Below are positions 11,827 through 23,417 of a stretch of 64,000 nt of DNA, piece after piece. Source of the DNA: Aldrovandia affinis (lineage: Eukaryota; Chordata; Actinopteri; Notacanthiformes; Halosauridae); contig JAINUG010000130.1 of assembly GCA_029706075.1 (NCBI GenBank), positions 2,646,383 to 2,710,382 on the forward strand, in the 5' to 3' direction. Below the pieces are notes generated by a model, which saw only the letters and a program-made list of their open reading frames with translations, had not been told where the DNA came from and ran no database searches. Numbering within the stretch: the first letter of the stretch is position 1; each line of letters begins with the position of its first letter. A program made the translations under genes and the position numbers.

Positions 11827-12147
11827 ATTTTTTTTTAAAGTTTTAATTTATTTATTTTCTTTATGATTTTCTCCCGTTTTTCTCCCAATTTGGTAGCCAA
11901 TACACCCACTATTGTCAGGTCAATCCCTCCCTCATAGTTCGCTGCCGCAGCCCTGTGACCGGTGGTGACAAAGGCGAAGTATCGTCTCCTCCGAGACGGC
12001 ACTTCCAAGCCGACAACCGTAACTCTGGTACCCCAGAGCCACTCCTGTGCGCAGCGAATGTCTTGTCGGCTTCCCTCCCCCCTCCCTGGGGTGGACGGAC
12101 AATTGCCGCCGCCGGTGGCACTCCCACTACACCACGCGGGAGGCCCC
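11827..12147 (-). mobile_element. tRNA-derived SINE, family A, B-box-deleted copy
   Basis: Perfect 11-bp direct repeats ACACAATACAG lie at 11816-11826 and 12148-12158. On the minus strand the copy starts ggggcctcccgcgtggtgtag (A-box region) but then passes straight to the body, so the segment carrying the B box is missing compared with the copy at 24455-24811. Body (aggggggagggaagccgac) and tail (taccaaattgggagaaaaac) match the family. Either it was mobilised as a variant or the B-box deletion came after insertion; the intact duplication shows only that the ends are original. Confidence 0.88.
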
Positions 12148-12158
12148 ACACAATACAG

Positions 12159-13062
12159 GCTTTGAGAAACCACATCATGTATAGGATGCCCCAAACTAAC
12201 TGGCGTGTTATTCAGAAACCAGATTCTCCTGTGCGATGGTAGCATGTTCAGTGACACAATGGTTGTTGACAAAGTGGGTTCAGTCTCTACAGGCAGCAGG
12301 CTCCTTGCTCGGTTGAAGCATGGGGTCTCAGAGGACTGTGTCTTGATAAGGTGGCGTCTGGTTGCAGTGTCATCGTCGCCAGATTGATGCACTGAGCTAG
12401 CTGGGCTGTAGTGCTTCTCTCCATGTCCGCTCCTAGACTGGGCGGTGGCGCTCTCTGCAGAAGGGTGCTGAGGGGTTTTAAGAAAGATGTGGGTTTTAGT
12501 CCAGTCCTTATGCCAGCACGTCGAAGGTGCTGGCGCCCAGTGGGATGTTTAGGCAGTCACTCGTTTAAACGTGCTGCCTCCAGTGTTCCCGCTTTCTGAT
12601 TGAGCATTTCAGTACTGGAGTAAAAGGGCGGATAAAGCCCTTATTTCTACTGCCTTCGATATGGCTGCCAGTGGGAGTAGTGCCATTCTGGCATAGCCAC
12701 CACACCTTGAGGTGTCACGAGATGTGCCTCCGGGCCTTAATGGGACTTAATGGCACTCTTATTGCCCTCACCTTGATGACCTCCTAATTTTCTGATAATG
12801 GTTTCAGAGTTCATCTCACATCAGGGGTGGCTTGTGGTTGAGTCTTTGAAGCTCTCCCTCCTACCAAGGTGTGCAATATTTAATGGTGAGGGAACCCACC
12901 ATTTTCAATACATCTCTCTGTCTAGAAAGAAGGAAAGGAATACTACAATGGTGGGTTAATAATCAAAATTCAATAAAAGGAAAATAATAGTTGTAATTAC
13001 CAGTAATTATGAGCAGGTAAAATCATTAGTGTATGTTAAAGGTTAATCAATAGTGTCAAAGT
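12159..13062. other. Non-coding sequence, nothing recognised
   Basis: GC-moderate stretch without recognisable coding motif. A 62-codon frame at 12411-12599 is taken as chance. Confidence 0.45.
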
Positions 13063-13185
13063 AACGGTGTGTCAGGGCTGGTCTGGCACAGTGGGGTTTC
13101 AAACCATGACTGCAATAGGCAGCTCACACTCGCAAAGCACCGATCAATGCGAATGCGTTAGACCGCTACGCTATCGGAGGCCCCC
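13063..13185 (-). mobile_element. tRNA-like SINE head
   Basis: On the minus strand, gggggcctccgatagcgtag opens a tRNA-like unit with A-box-like TAGCGTAGCGG and B-box-like GGTTTGAAACCCC about 70 bp downstream. The rest of the SINE body could not be delimited. It is too divergent to fold as a proper tRNA and has no tRNA 3' end, so a SINE head is preferred to a tRNA gene. Confidence 0.55.
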
Positions 13186-13513
13186 AGCAGTAAGTTTATA
13201 AACAAGCTACTAACTGCAAAATATACAGAATTATGTTTTATTCAGACAGTGCGTATTTCATTGGATGCCACATTATGAATGCAGGCCCTGTGTCATGTAC
13301 ACTCAAAAAAACTGACTATGGATATCTATTCAGAGAGCAGACCCATGCTGCTAATATAGATAGACAAGAGGTCTGCTGTATTAAGCTGAGGTAGTACCTC
13401 CACCATTCAGCAGATGCTACATCAGCATCCACTTCCTTACTCTAGAGACAGCAGTGTACCACTCAAACGTTCAGCGCTTAGAGGATCTGTGCTTCAATGC
13501 AGCTCAGACATGT
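13186..13513. other. Non-coding sequence, nothing recognised
   Basis: Nothing recognised between the SINE head and the next inverted-repeat element. Confidence 0.45.
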
Positions 13514-14716
13514 TGGCTGGGATTCAATCAAAAGCACTTATCCACATTGGGGCAATTGCAATCAAACCTTCTGTGCTGTGTGGCGCTGGGTCATACCACC
13601 ACTTAGTCTCTATTTACATTTGCAAGACTTGCTGTCCACTAGAGGAGACTACAGTACTACAGATGTATCTTTAGAGCGCAGGATCTTTTTAGGACAGTAG
13701 GTAAACATGTAAAATTGTACTCAGCGAAAGGTCTCACTGCAATACCCAGAATAAAAGAGCACAAACTGCTGAAGCACAGCCCATATTCTTTGAAAAAATT
13801 GGGGTTAAACTACACCCAACAATATAGCCCAGATGAAGTCACATCATTATAATCTGCATGTGGATGTGTTCTGAAATAATTAATGTGCGTTTTATTAAAC
13901 TGAAAAATACTATTGAATACATTAATAAATTGACTGGGTAATAAACTGTCTGTACTTATAAACTTTCAGTGAACTTGCAGAAAAAAACTCAATGCATATT
14001 AAAGTCCTGTTTAGCCAAAAAAAGCAAGTTTTTAAATCGTTCCCTAAATGACTATTTGAAATTAAATCTGTATTCAACTAAGTAGTTCAAGGTATCGAAG
14101 CTTTGCACTTAAATAAATGGAGTGGTTCGATGCACTTGAATGAGAGAGAGGCTGTCTCTACACCCCTGAAATTGTGTAAGATATATGTGTTTCTTTAAAA
14201 TAATGTATGTATGTGCACTAGTCCTTGTTAATAGTTAATACAGTTAATATACAGGTTTTAATATAGGAGGCTTCGATGAAAATATGCAAACTATATTAAA
14301 CTAAACTTCCTCATCCCATACAACTGCAGTTGGCTAAAGCGCTTTTCTCAGTAGGAAACTGATACATAGGCACGCTACTTTTAAGGTGACCAGATTCAAA
14401 CAGTCCAAGTTCATCAGACATGGTAGGCAGGCTATTAAAGGGTAAGAAATCTGATGATCTGATTGGCCATACTGAACTAAACCCTCACCACACCAATAGG
14501 TAATTTATTATTCTTAAACCAACCTCTTTTACATCTGCGCTGCAGGTGCACTACTGTCTCTTGTCACAAAACTACCTGAATGAAATAATCCTCCATCCTG
14601 TATTAGTGCTACTGTCTGCGCTTTGTGCTTTGACAACTAGAGCCCTTATTAAGTCGTATTTGATTAAATTGCATTGTCACTTAAAGTGGCTAAGGGCGTT
14701 TGATTGAATCTAGCCC
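13514..14716. mobile_element. Putative DNA element with ggctgggattcaatca-type TIRs
   Basis: The left end reads ggctgggattcaatcaaaag and the right end, reverse-complemented, reads gggctagattcaatcaaacg, a 19-20 bp imperfect terminal inverted repeat 1.2 kb apart. The right subterminal sequence (cttaaagtggctaagggcg) resembles a fish repeat with the same ends. No transposase motif is present inside; two short frames near 13414-13700 straddle the left end. No clear TSD was found, so the class stays open. Confidence 0.45.
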
Positions 14717-15724
14717 AACATTTGCATAATAGAGCACCTTTATGTGCTTACCTATGTGCGTATCTTAAACTTGCTGTATGAGCTGGAGGCTGAGCATTGA
14801 AACTAACATACTGTATATTACATCTTCATAGCCAATGTAAACGCTTTTATTTAAAGTATGCATGCCTTAATTTAGTATTCCTATGAGTCTTTAAGATTGA
14901 AATGGAAAAGTACAAGTGCTCATACTGCCAATTAATCATTTTCATTGATATCTAAAAATTAATTGAAAATGTCCATATATCCATGTCAAAGTTGTCTAAA
15001 ACATAATGTCTTTATTATATTTAAATCCACCACACTGCATTAAAATCCCAGCGTGTCCGTTTTGAAATGACCAATTTCTCACCAGCAGATTTTAAACAAC
15101 TTAAATCCTGTTGGCTGAATTTAAATTGACTTTAGCGAATGAACGGGAACGTTATCTGATTTCTTTCTTGCTTGTCCTTTGACATTATCTTGGCAAAGGT
15201 GCATTTAGTCTCTTACCCATAGCACAACAACGCTATTGCTTGGTGTATGGAAAACATGAGGCGAACAGAGCATATTGCCATGGAGCTTGTTCAGTATGAG
15301 GCAGGAGACAGATACAAGAGGTGGGGCCGTGGAGCGGTGGGGGGGATTGTGGGTGCGGAGGAGGGAGCAGACAATGGTGAGCATCGAAGGAAAAATGCGG
15401 TAAGAGAATCTGTCAAGAAATCAAAGCACTGGCATGCTGGAGAGGAAGATTCAAATGCACAAACACTCACAGCATGTCGCTCAGACCTAGGCTTGCTCTC
15501 ATCTTCCCAAGCTGCTTTTTAGCCCAATTTCCATCATGTGCGCAATGCTGTTCGCAGGTATACCTTGTACTGCGAGAGCCAGTCGTACATTTGACCTACT
15601 CAGAAAAAACTAAATACAGAACCACAGCAAAGCTGATCAAAGCACACTGCTGCACACAACACACCATGACACCAAAGCTACCAGCATTTGCATGAGAGGT
15701 TCAGTTATGTTATACCATTTATTT
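14717..15724. other. Non-coding sequence, nothing recognised
   Basis: A 91-codon frame at 15247-15522 is rich in E, R and K but matches no domain I know and has no splice context. Confidence 0.45.
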
Positions 15725-15763
15725 GTTTAATTGTTTAGCAGACCCCCTTATTCGGAGTGACTT
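15725..15763 (-). repeat. Short SINE/L2-type tail fragment
   Basis: The stretch tttagcagacccccttattcggagtgactt is a decayed form of the motif found at 3' ends of fish L2-like retroelements and linked SINEs (compare 56141 onward and, in reverse, 54260-54285). Confidence 0.4.
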
Positions 15764-16709
15764 GTGACTTAGATTGCTTGCATGTTGATATGCTGTCAAT
15801 TCACACAGCTGGACATTCACAGAAGTAAACCTTGCTAAGTGGAGGCAAGGCATCGATTAATTAAATTCAACAGCTCTATCCAAACAGAGCAATGGTTTCA
15901 GGGCACCTGTCATTACCATTTCAAATCATTTCTATTGCATACTTAATAAACAGTAATGCTGTCAAAAAATACTCTTCAATCGGTTTGAATTGCAGAAACT
16001 GTGTTAGAACAGTTGTTCCGTGCGGGCTTCTGGATGTTTCATTCTGCTAATACACTGGGTTCCAGTTTGAGGATATGCACCACATTCTGGAATCAAATCC
16101 TAAGCATGCCAGTGGCAGGGAGGGGGGATTTCAGTTTGTGGGATTGTCCTCGTCTCATCAACTGCCTGTGCCCTCTGTGCATGAAGTTTACTCCTCCTGC
16201 AGCTCGGCTGGAGGTCTGTGGATTGTAAAGAAGAGGTACACATATCATTTTACATATCAAAATGGGTTCAAATCGGGATAAAAAATACATTAACAGGTGT
16301 TTTGTACTTTGAAGAAGTAGCTAAAAATAGAAAAGGCAGGTAGGTCAGGTGGCATGACTTTTTAAATAAAACTGTACAGAATTGACACATCTATGGGGAT
16401 CACATCAATGGAAACATGTCAATGTGTCAAAGATGTTTAACCTGTACTCTTTCCATACTTCCATGGAATGTCTTTGCACTTCACGAAGGTCAGAAGGGTC
16501 AGAGTCAGTCTCTGACCCTCGAGTTAGTGGGAACTGGTGGGTTAATTTACACACCTCTTGATGTCGTATGAATGGCTTTTCATAACTTCCCACCTCTTGG
16601 CCTAACATGTAGGGTGCAATGGTAAAATAAAAAAGACATGCTTTTTTTTTCCTCCACAAGATCAGGCGACAGTTGACAGCAAAGGTGATAAATAAAGTGA
16701 ACATATAGT
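15764..16709. other. Non-coding sequence, nothing recognised
   Basis: Frames of 65-99 codons at 16001-16704 overlap on both strands and carry no recognised motif. Confidence 0.45.
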
Positions 16710-16977
16710 GGTATATGCAACACCGTTATTCTATGAGAAATTACATCATTTGCAGTTTTTTTGATAATGGTGGAAAAACGCTGCCTCAGCCTCCACTCCA
16801 GAATGTCTGATAAGTCTCTCAATTGGGTTGAGATCTGGTGACCGAGACAGCCATGGCATATGGTTTACATTGACTGCTCATGCCCTGTGGATGAGGCATC
16901 ATCATCCGAGACCACTCCCCTCAGGATAGAAAAGCTTCACCATAGGATGAAGGTGATCACTCAGAATGGCTTTGTAT
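16710..16977 (-). mobile_element. Tc1/mariner relic, copy 3 (both ends lost)
   Basis: The minus strand encodes a shifted FYPEGSGL... segment near 16915-16940, an SPDLNPIERL segment near 16820-16845 (third catalytic residue region), and an LEWRLRQRF stretch near 16775-16800, in different frames. The family's terminal repeats are absent, so this is an internal fragment. Confidence 0.75.
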
Positions 16978-17038
16978 GTAAGGAATGAACCACGATAAGC
17001 ATTCTCAGAATATATATGCATACCTGGGGTGGTATTCA

Positions 17039-17680
17039 GGGCCGTATTAGATGGATGGACTACACTAGGCAAACCATTTTTTTCGGTTTGATTTAAACCA
17101 TCACAGGTTTAATCATTTCTATTCTTTATTCTTATTCTAATATTCTTCCTCGGTTGGACAACCGCCGTTGTCTTTTTCCCGCATTATGTAGTAGGACAGC
17201 TTTTCTTTTAGATGCCGCCTAATGTCATGTCATGTTTTGTTTACATCATCTAGGCTACTGTTCGTTTGCCTAATGAATTAATTTCTTTCGGAATGTCACT
17301 CCAATTTTTTTTCTTCTCCATTGGTGTTGTTTTCCTATGCTGTAATACTGCATTGTGGCGCTGTACCTCATTGACCAATACCTCTATTTCCTGATCTGTA
17401 AAATGTATAATTTTTCTTGTTGTTCCCTCGCTACTTGTGGCTGGTTGCTGTGCATACATTTCTTGCCGTGATCTGGATGCGTGAGCGTGCAATGTTGTTT
17501 CGGACCCTATTTGTGGGTGTATCCTTTGCGAATTGCGAATGAGGGCACTTAATTTAATTGATTGCGTAATTAGAACCAGTCTTAGTTCATTTGTTAATGT
17601 GTCTCTATTTGCGACTGCAAAATAGCCGCAACAAAATAGCAACCATCTTTGCGCTGCGACTATCTTAGTAAACCTGGCCC
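17039..17680 (-). mobile_element. Harbinger-like deletion derivative carrying a Myb-type frame
   Basis: The right end, reverse-complemented, reads gggccaggtttactaagata, the same terminus as the relic at 1580-3138. The left end begins gggccgtattag, a weaker match. Identical TCA trinucleotides flank both sides (17036-17038 and 17681-17683), consistent with a 3-bp Harbinger duplication. The 642-bp element holds the accessory Myb/SANT-like gene but no transposase. Confidence 0.55.
17140..17642 (-). pseudogene. Harbinger Myb/SANT-like DNA-binding protein, copy 2
   Basis: The minus strand has a 130-codon open stretch. A low-complexity N-terminal part ends in a serine/threonine patch (QQPATSSEGTTRK), followed by a Myb/SANT-like domain: FTDQEIEVLVNEV (helix 1), a spacer, and KKKNWSDIPKEINSLG (helix 2). 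The open stretch stops just after SLGKR. In another frame the sequence resumes as DDVNKT-stop-HDIRRHLKEK, where a UGA replaces the helix-3 tryptophan that copy 1 keeps. In the family this protein binds transposon ends and recruits the transposase. Broken by at least one frameshift and one nonsense change, so not functional. No ATG start could be assigned. Confidence 0.65.
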
Positions 17681-17683
17681 TCA

Positions 17684-19973
17684 GTGATCAGATATTCGTT
17701 GTAATCCCGTTTTTGCAACAGCAGTAGAGTTCAGGCCTCTAAAGAGGAATTTATACATGTCGATTTTGGTTTAAAGGTAGATGGGATGGGCAAGAAGGCA
17801 GGCAACATGACAGAAAACTGTTAGGGGGCAGTATGTCCATTTTGAGCCATCATCTACAAGCTACATCTACAAATTGCTCATCATTGCTAATATATTGACT
17901 GGACAACCTGAACAGAAGAACTTTTATTTTGTCAGGTTCAAATTTCAATAAAAATGTGCTGTGTTCTGAGCAACACAATCTGCGTGATTGATATTGAATA
18001 ATGATATTGAAGGTGTTACGAATTTAAGCATTTACTAGGAATGGACACCAGATTAAATAATAACAAAAGTAAAAATCGGATTAATATACTGACTAAATCA
18101 CCTGACTACTGAAAAAAATTATCAACAATTTTTTGTTATCCAGTGACATCCTTAATATATAAATAATAATGAAAAGAATTAGAAGCCCTGGAAGTCTGAA
18201 GGATTGTAGTAAGCCCGTAACATGCGAAAACTCAACATAAATAACCGTACGGCAGCACTCATTTGGATTTGGTACAAAGGCTCATAGCTGTCAGATTTGA
18301 TCTTGCCCTAAGTTATTAAATGCACGCTTTCATGCAGCAATTCCTCCAATGCAAAGGCTTCAGCTAGTGAGCTCAGGCTCTCTCAATTATTGTCTGTTAC
18401 AAATGTCACTCATCTTCACCTGGTATGTCCCAGAAATATGATCAAAGTATTTGACATGTTGTGACAGCTGTACCTTATTCAGTCAAAATTCATGCGTTTA
18501 AAAAAATTGGATAATAAAAGAGAGCTTACTGAAAATGGTGTGCTCTAAAAATATAGGAGCGCATTAAGCTAGCTCATTTGCATGCTATTTTAAGTGTATA
18601 GAACAGAGATCGATATGAAAATAAATGGTGGTTGTCTGCTTGCCACCAGCTTCTTGTGAACAACTGCTGATGAAGGAATCAGCCCTGTACGTGTATAACT
18701 GTCTGGAGCTGTCACATGTCATCCTTACTAAAATATGTGGGCTGTCTCTTTGCCCCTGTCTCCATAAACTCTGCTCAATACAGCCTGCAAATTAGACTCA
18801 CTAGCTACTGAGGCACTGCAATGTCACACGCAATGTCAAAATAAAGGCTTCTCTTTATCTCATTCAAAAGTTTGAACCTTTTAAGAGGTTCTCCGTAGTG
18901 AATGTTCTTGCATTCATCTACATTTTTGAATACTATGCATGTTTTTGGGGGAGGTATGCTCTGTAAGAGGTCAAAGATTTGAACAATTGATTTGTTGCGG
19001 GTTAGGGCAGTGAACTCAATATTTGAGGAGGGTGTCATGTAACTGTCGCTGTGGTTTTGCCTGCGCCAAAGACTGTAAATCAGCAAATTATGTGTGATGG
19101 ATAGTTATTGAAAGGGACAGTCTCTCTCAGTGTACGAAACTTGTCAGAGGAGTAACTGCCCTTCTCGGAAAACTCAGGGGAGTGAATTAAAGGAAAAAGG
19201 TTATGAAGTGCTATCAAATCAATAATGTTTTTATCTATATCTCCTTCCTCACTTCTGCAGCTGTACCCAGGCTGAGCTGTAAACCTATGAGATATTATTT
19301 ATTTCATAAACCATTTTGAAGTTACAACCTTTGGCTAGATATATCGACCTATATACAGAAAACAAATAATATATATATTTTTTTCAATAATTCAGACAGT
19401 ATTGAATCCTATTTCAGCAGTGGAAATAGTTATTTTTTAATAGCTGAAGTTGTTTGCTATATTTACCTGTGGATGAAAACTGTCCCTCAACTTGCAATTG
19501 ACAATAACTTTTCAGTCATCACAGTTAAATAAATAATCTCATCACGAGAATGGGAAAAACTGCAGATTCATGTAGACCAACTCTCACATTCAAGCTCACA
19601 ATTAAGCATTTTCATAAATGGTTACCATTCAACAGCAAGAAGGTAACACATGTAGTAATTAACACAGCAGAAATTACCATATATTATTTTTGGATACAAC
19701 AGGTGCATAATTTATTTAATTGCTTAATAGAAGTTTGATCCAGGGCGTCCTACATATCTTCCATGTTTACATATTGTCCATTCATAGAGTTTCATGTTTA
19801 CTGAACAAATCAACAGCAGCACCCGACCTTGAGTGCAAACCAAACGGCACACACTGTGCCATCACTACCAAAGGTCTTTAGGTGATCCAATAGATCTGTA
19901 CAGATACATATTCAGTGTTAACTAAATTACATCATACAGTGACAGATCATGTTCCATTTCAATATGTAGCATG
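17684..19973. other. AT-rich non-coding sequence, nothing recognised
   Basis: A 93-codon minus-strand frame at 18805-19086 has no recognised domain. No repeat termini identified. Confidence 0.5.
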
Positions 19974-19975
19974 TA

Positions 19976-20202
19976 CAGGTAACTGCCACATAGGAAACAC
20001 TTGAGTAAATGAGGGATCCTTTAAATGGGTGCAGTACTGCGATTGTCCATCAGGGCTAGTACCGGCAAGATAGGCCCGGCCCTCCCCTTTCCAATGAGCC
20101 TTGCCGCTCCCAGCTGGGACTCTCCTAGCCGAGGCCAGGGCCATTGGAGTGTGTGCCCCCCCCGGGTTACCAAAGTGGTGCCTTTATTTAGCCAGTTACC
20201 TG
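19976..20202. mobile_element. Tc1/mariner MITE with TA target duplications
   Basis: Begins caggtaactgccacatagg and ends gtgcctttatttagccagttacctg, flanked by TA on both sides (19974-19975 and 20203-20204). The termini are those of the transposase-bearing relics in this window, but the 227-bp interior is GC-rich and non-coding, so it was probably mobilised in trans by the same transposase. Confidence 0.88.
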
Positions 20203-20204
20203 TA

Positions 20205-23200
20205 GCTTTCAATAAGTTGGAAAATCTCATATGGAAACAAATGAAATCATAATGCAGATGAAAGGACGTCCCAGAGCAGCCTTATCCATGGAGCACCAAA
20301 CGATTCTGGGCCGATGGCAGGATGAGCTCCAGCTTCATCAAAGCAGACCACCTCGGTTCTGTGACAGAAATTGTATCCCTGGTGGCAGTGAGCCGTCTTC
20401 CTTGGAGAGAAAATCCCATTTGTTAAAAAAAAGAGATAATCAATAAGATCCGTCTGCCTCTCTGTCAGTCAGGATGGGGCCAAGGTCTTCAAGCACATCA
20501 TTAGCTACTCAGGAGAATCACCCCTGCGATAAGTGGGCCCAGGAGCAGAAAAATGCGGATAAATTATGAAGCAAATATGAAGACGTTGAAAGAGAAGCGA
20601 CGTAATATTGAAAAAAAAGCCAAGATTGCACACAGCTTTGTTGTATCAGCTGTATTTGAAATGTTGTGCACCTAAAAATGACCCTCTGTGCTTGCCGTTG
20701 CTAGTCAGTACAATGGTAATTGAGCCATTGGTAGAGCATGATTTGTATGATTATTATTGTGGTTGTCATGGTACATTGTATAAATGAGCACTACATGAAG
20801 ACAACATTAAAGAGGAAGAGCTATCAGCGGCAGTAAATGCTTGTCTAATTGCCTGGACAAGGACTTCATCAGGCCACTGATTTTCAATAGTCATTGGTTC
20901 TGTAGGCCAGTGCAATTATATTCTTCATGCTAGTATTGCAAATGTGTAGATTTGTAGTCAAGGTCTATGGAAAAGATAAAACCCCTTGACGAATGGAATG
21001 TGACTTGTTAAGAAATGAAATCATTCAGATTTAGTAGGGTTTCATAAATACAGAAAATCAGATGAGACAAGAAATAAGATGGTAATATAACTGGTTATAC
21101 AACGCCTATATGTACAAAACACACACAGACACACACAGGAAGTGTGAGTATGAGTGTGAGTGTAAGACAGAGAATGTGGGTCCTATATGGCTCCGGTACT
21201 GAGCCGGTACTTAGACAAGCAATGAGCAATCGTGGCTTTCTGACTCCCATTCCACCGGACAGCAGGCGGAAAAGTCAACCAATATACATCTCTTTGGATT
21301 TGATCTCCAGCTCTTACGCTGCTGGGCCTCGGCGTGTAGCGAGCGCGACTGCTGCTCAAAGGTGCCCAGGGGCCTGGGTTCTGCGTCCTCCCAAAGAGCG
21401 ACAGTGTATCCTGGGAGATGGAGGCGCACCTGCTGGGATCTGGATGTGCATCCGTGCATTCTTTTCAGGGGTGGTTTACAGAGCGCTCCCACAGGGCCTC
21501 CTCTGCGTCCCTCCTCCCCTCCCCTCTGCCTCCCTCCTCCCCTCCCCTCCCCTCTCCTCCCCAGATGAGAGATGGAGTGGCTCTGTCGTCTCCACACATC
21601 TGAGCCCTTTGCCTCTATCACAGCTGTGCTTCGCTTGCCAGGACTGCCAGTGCCATGCGTCATGATCACTGGGTGTTATGACCGGGGCGGAATTTGGGCA
21701 GCTTCAATCGAGGGAGCAGGCTAAACATTGGCGATCAAGCGACTCTTTTCATGTCGCCGTTTGTGTGTTGCTACCGCTGCATCCAAGAACAAATGTATTC
21801 ATGAATGCAGTTTTTATTTTATCTTATTGTGTGACCTATAAAAAAATTATGAATAAGAAGGTAATTTTCTTCTATTGTTGATGGAACCGTACAAACTGTT
21901 ACACTATTACCTGTTTAGCAATTTCTAAAAGTGATCTACTAGGAGGAATGTCAAAATGTATGTATGTATATTTTATTTGTATTGTGTGCACATCCATTTG
22001 TCCATCCATTCATTCACTTATAAAGTATTTTCTGTGTACGTGTTCTAGCGGAGGCACCAATCTCCAAGTCTCTCTGTCTGTTCCAACACAGTTTTGACAA
22101 GAAAGGTGTTATTGAGTAATGCACTGTGATGTTTCCCTCTGTATTTGTGACAATATGACCTCACACCAGGAAAAGGTCAGAACAACGTGTGTTCCTGACA
22201 CTCCTTCACACTCCTCCTGACACTTATTCACTTGAGCTTCAGTATTGACGGAATCCAGCTCAATGATGCATTCCATGACCATTACGTCATATGCAAAGTA
22301 TCATGGATAATTTATGGATTGAGTGCCCAGCTTTATGTTGCACCCAGAGCATGATGTTGTATATATGGCAATAAGACTTATTTGACATGAAGAGGCATTA
22401 ACACATTGCAATGAGTAGAATAAGTTAACCTTTAACTGCAAGACAGTGGGTATAATTGGTCTTATAATGTTCCTTCAATACCATCGTGGGGGAACTCATG
22501 CAGTATTTAAACAGTTGGGAAATGCTTTTCCAAATTTTTCCAACCATAGCCAAACACATCATTGTCAGATTAGATGGATATGTTTCAAGGTCTGTGAATG
22601 CCAGTCAAAACCTTTGGATCCACTGGCTGCCACTGGGTAATTAATCAAGGTAAAATGTAAAGACAATTAATTTGCCTTAATAGGCAGTCTCAGTGTTGGT
22701 GTAATATTGAAGTCCTCGAAGCATATATTTGACTATGATTAATTAGTTTCCAATAACATAATTTGCTGAATAAAAAAATACACGCATGATGTATGGCACC
22801 CAGTCATTCTTTAGGACGGCTTTCATTATAAAGGATCAAACAATCAGACTAATCTGTTCAGGCAGCGCAATTACGATTAAAAACTGAGGAAATATGCAAA
22901 ATGCTAAGCAGCTATCGATCATGTGTTCTTCAGTGTTTTTCTCTCACTGGAAATGGCTCATGCCTGTATGAGGAGACAGGGTGAATATGCTCATCTCATT
23001 TACTCGAATGTGTTTGCAACATGGCATGAAGGCAGAATAGCTACTTGTCGTGTCGTTCTTGTTGTTGGCCGTAAAACTGAGAATCTTGTCTGGTGCACAA
23101 TTTATCCATTTCAGCCAAACCTTGTATTGTTTTTTTTTGATGTGTTCACATTTTCCTCGCTACACGGTCGAACACAACAACACATTTAATCAAAGGGGGC

Positions 23201-23370
23201 ATTAAAAGGAATCTGATACGCCCTTTCCTCCATTGAACAGGAAAGAACCGATTTAATGTACAATTTGTTCAGACAGTAACAAATATGATTCCCAAGTGGA
23301 TTAAAGTTTGCTCTGTTTTTCCTTGTCTGTGTGCACATGTTGATTGTTTTGTTATGTTGAGCTTTTCATT
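20205..23370. other. Unique sequence with CpG-richer block near 21.2-21.66 kb
   Basis: No gene recognised. The 21180-21660 block is GC-rich with scattered CpG and a 55-nt pyrimidine tract (21508-21562). Its overlapping frames on both strands (up to 173 codons) are attributed to composition. Confidence 0.5.
21508..21562 (+). repeat. Polypyrimidine tract
   Basis: Fifty-five bases of C and T, with one G at 21528, made of repeated ccctcc/cccct units and ending tcctccccag. It could form triplex DNA or act as a splice-acceptor tract; neither is shown. Confidence 0.9.
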
Positions 23371-23372
23371 TA

Positions 23373-23415
<43 letters not shown>
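23371..23415. repeat. (TA)n microsatellite
   Basis: Near-uninterrupted TA units with one G variant near 23378. Confidence 0.95.

Positions 23416-23417
<2 letters not shown>

Noticed and set aside
11835-12392. 185-codon open frame on the minus strand, the longest in the window
   Set aside because: It runs across the family A SINE (11827-12147), including its pol III head, and into flanking sequence on one side. No domain is visible and GC-rich SINE sequence explains the lack of stops.
18805-19086. 93-codon minus-strand frame with protein-like composition
   Set aside because: No recognised family, no splice sites at its edges and no upstream promoter feature.
21144-21669. 173- and 152-codon frames on opposite strands over the same segment
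   Set aside because: Open on both strands because of GC-rich composition and the pyrimidine tract; low-complexity proline/serine or glycine/arginine products.
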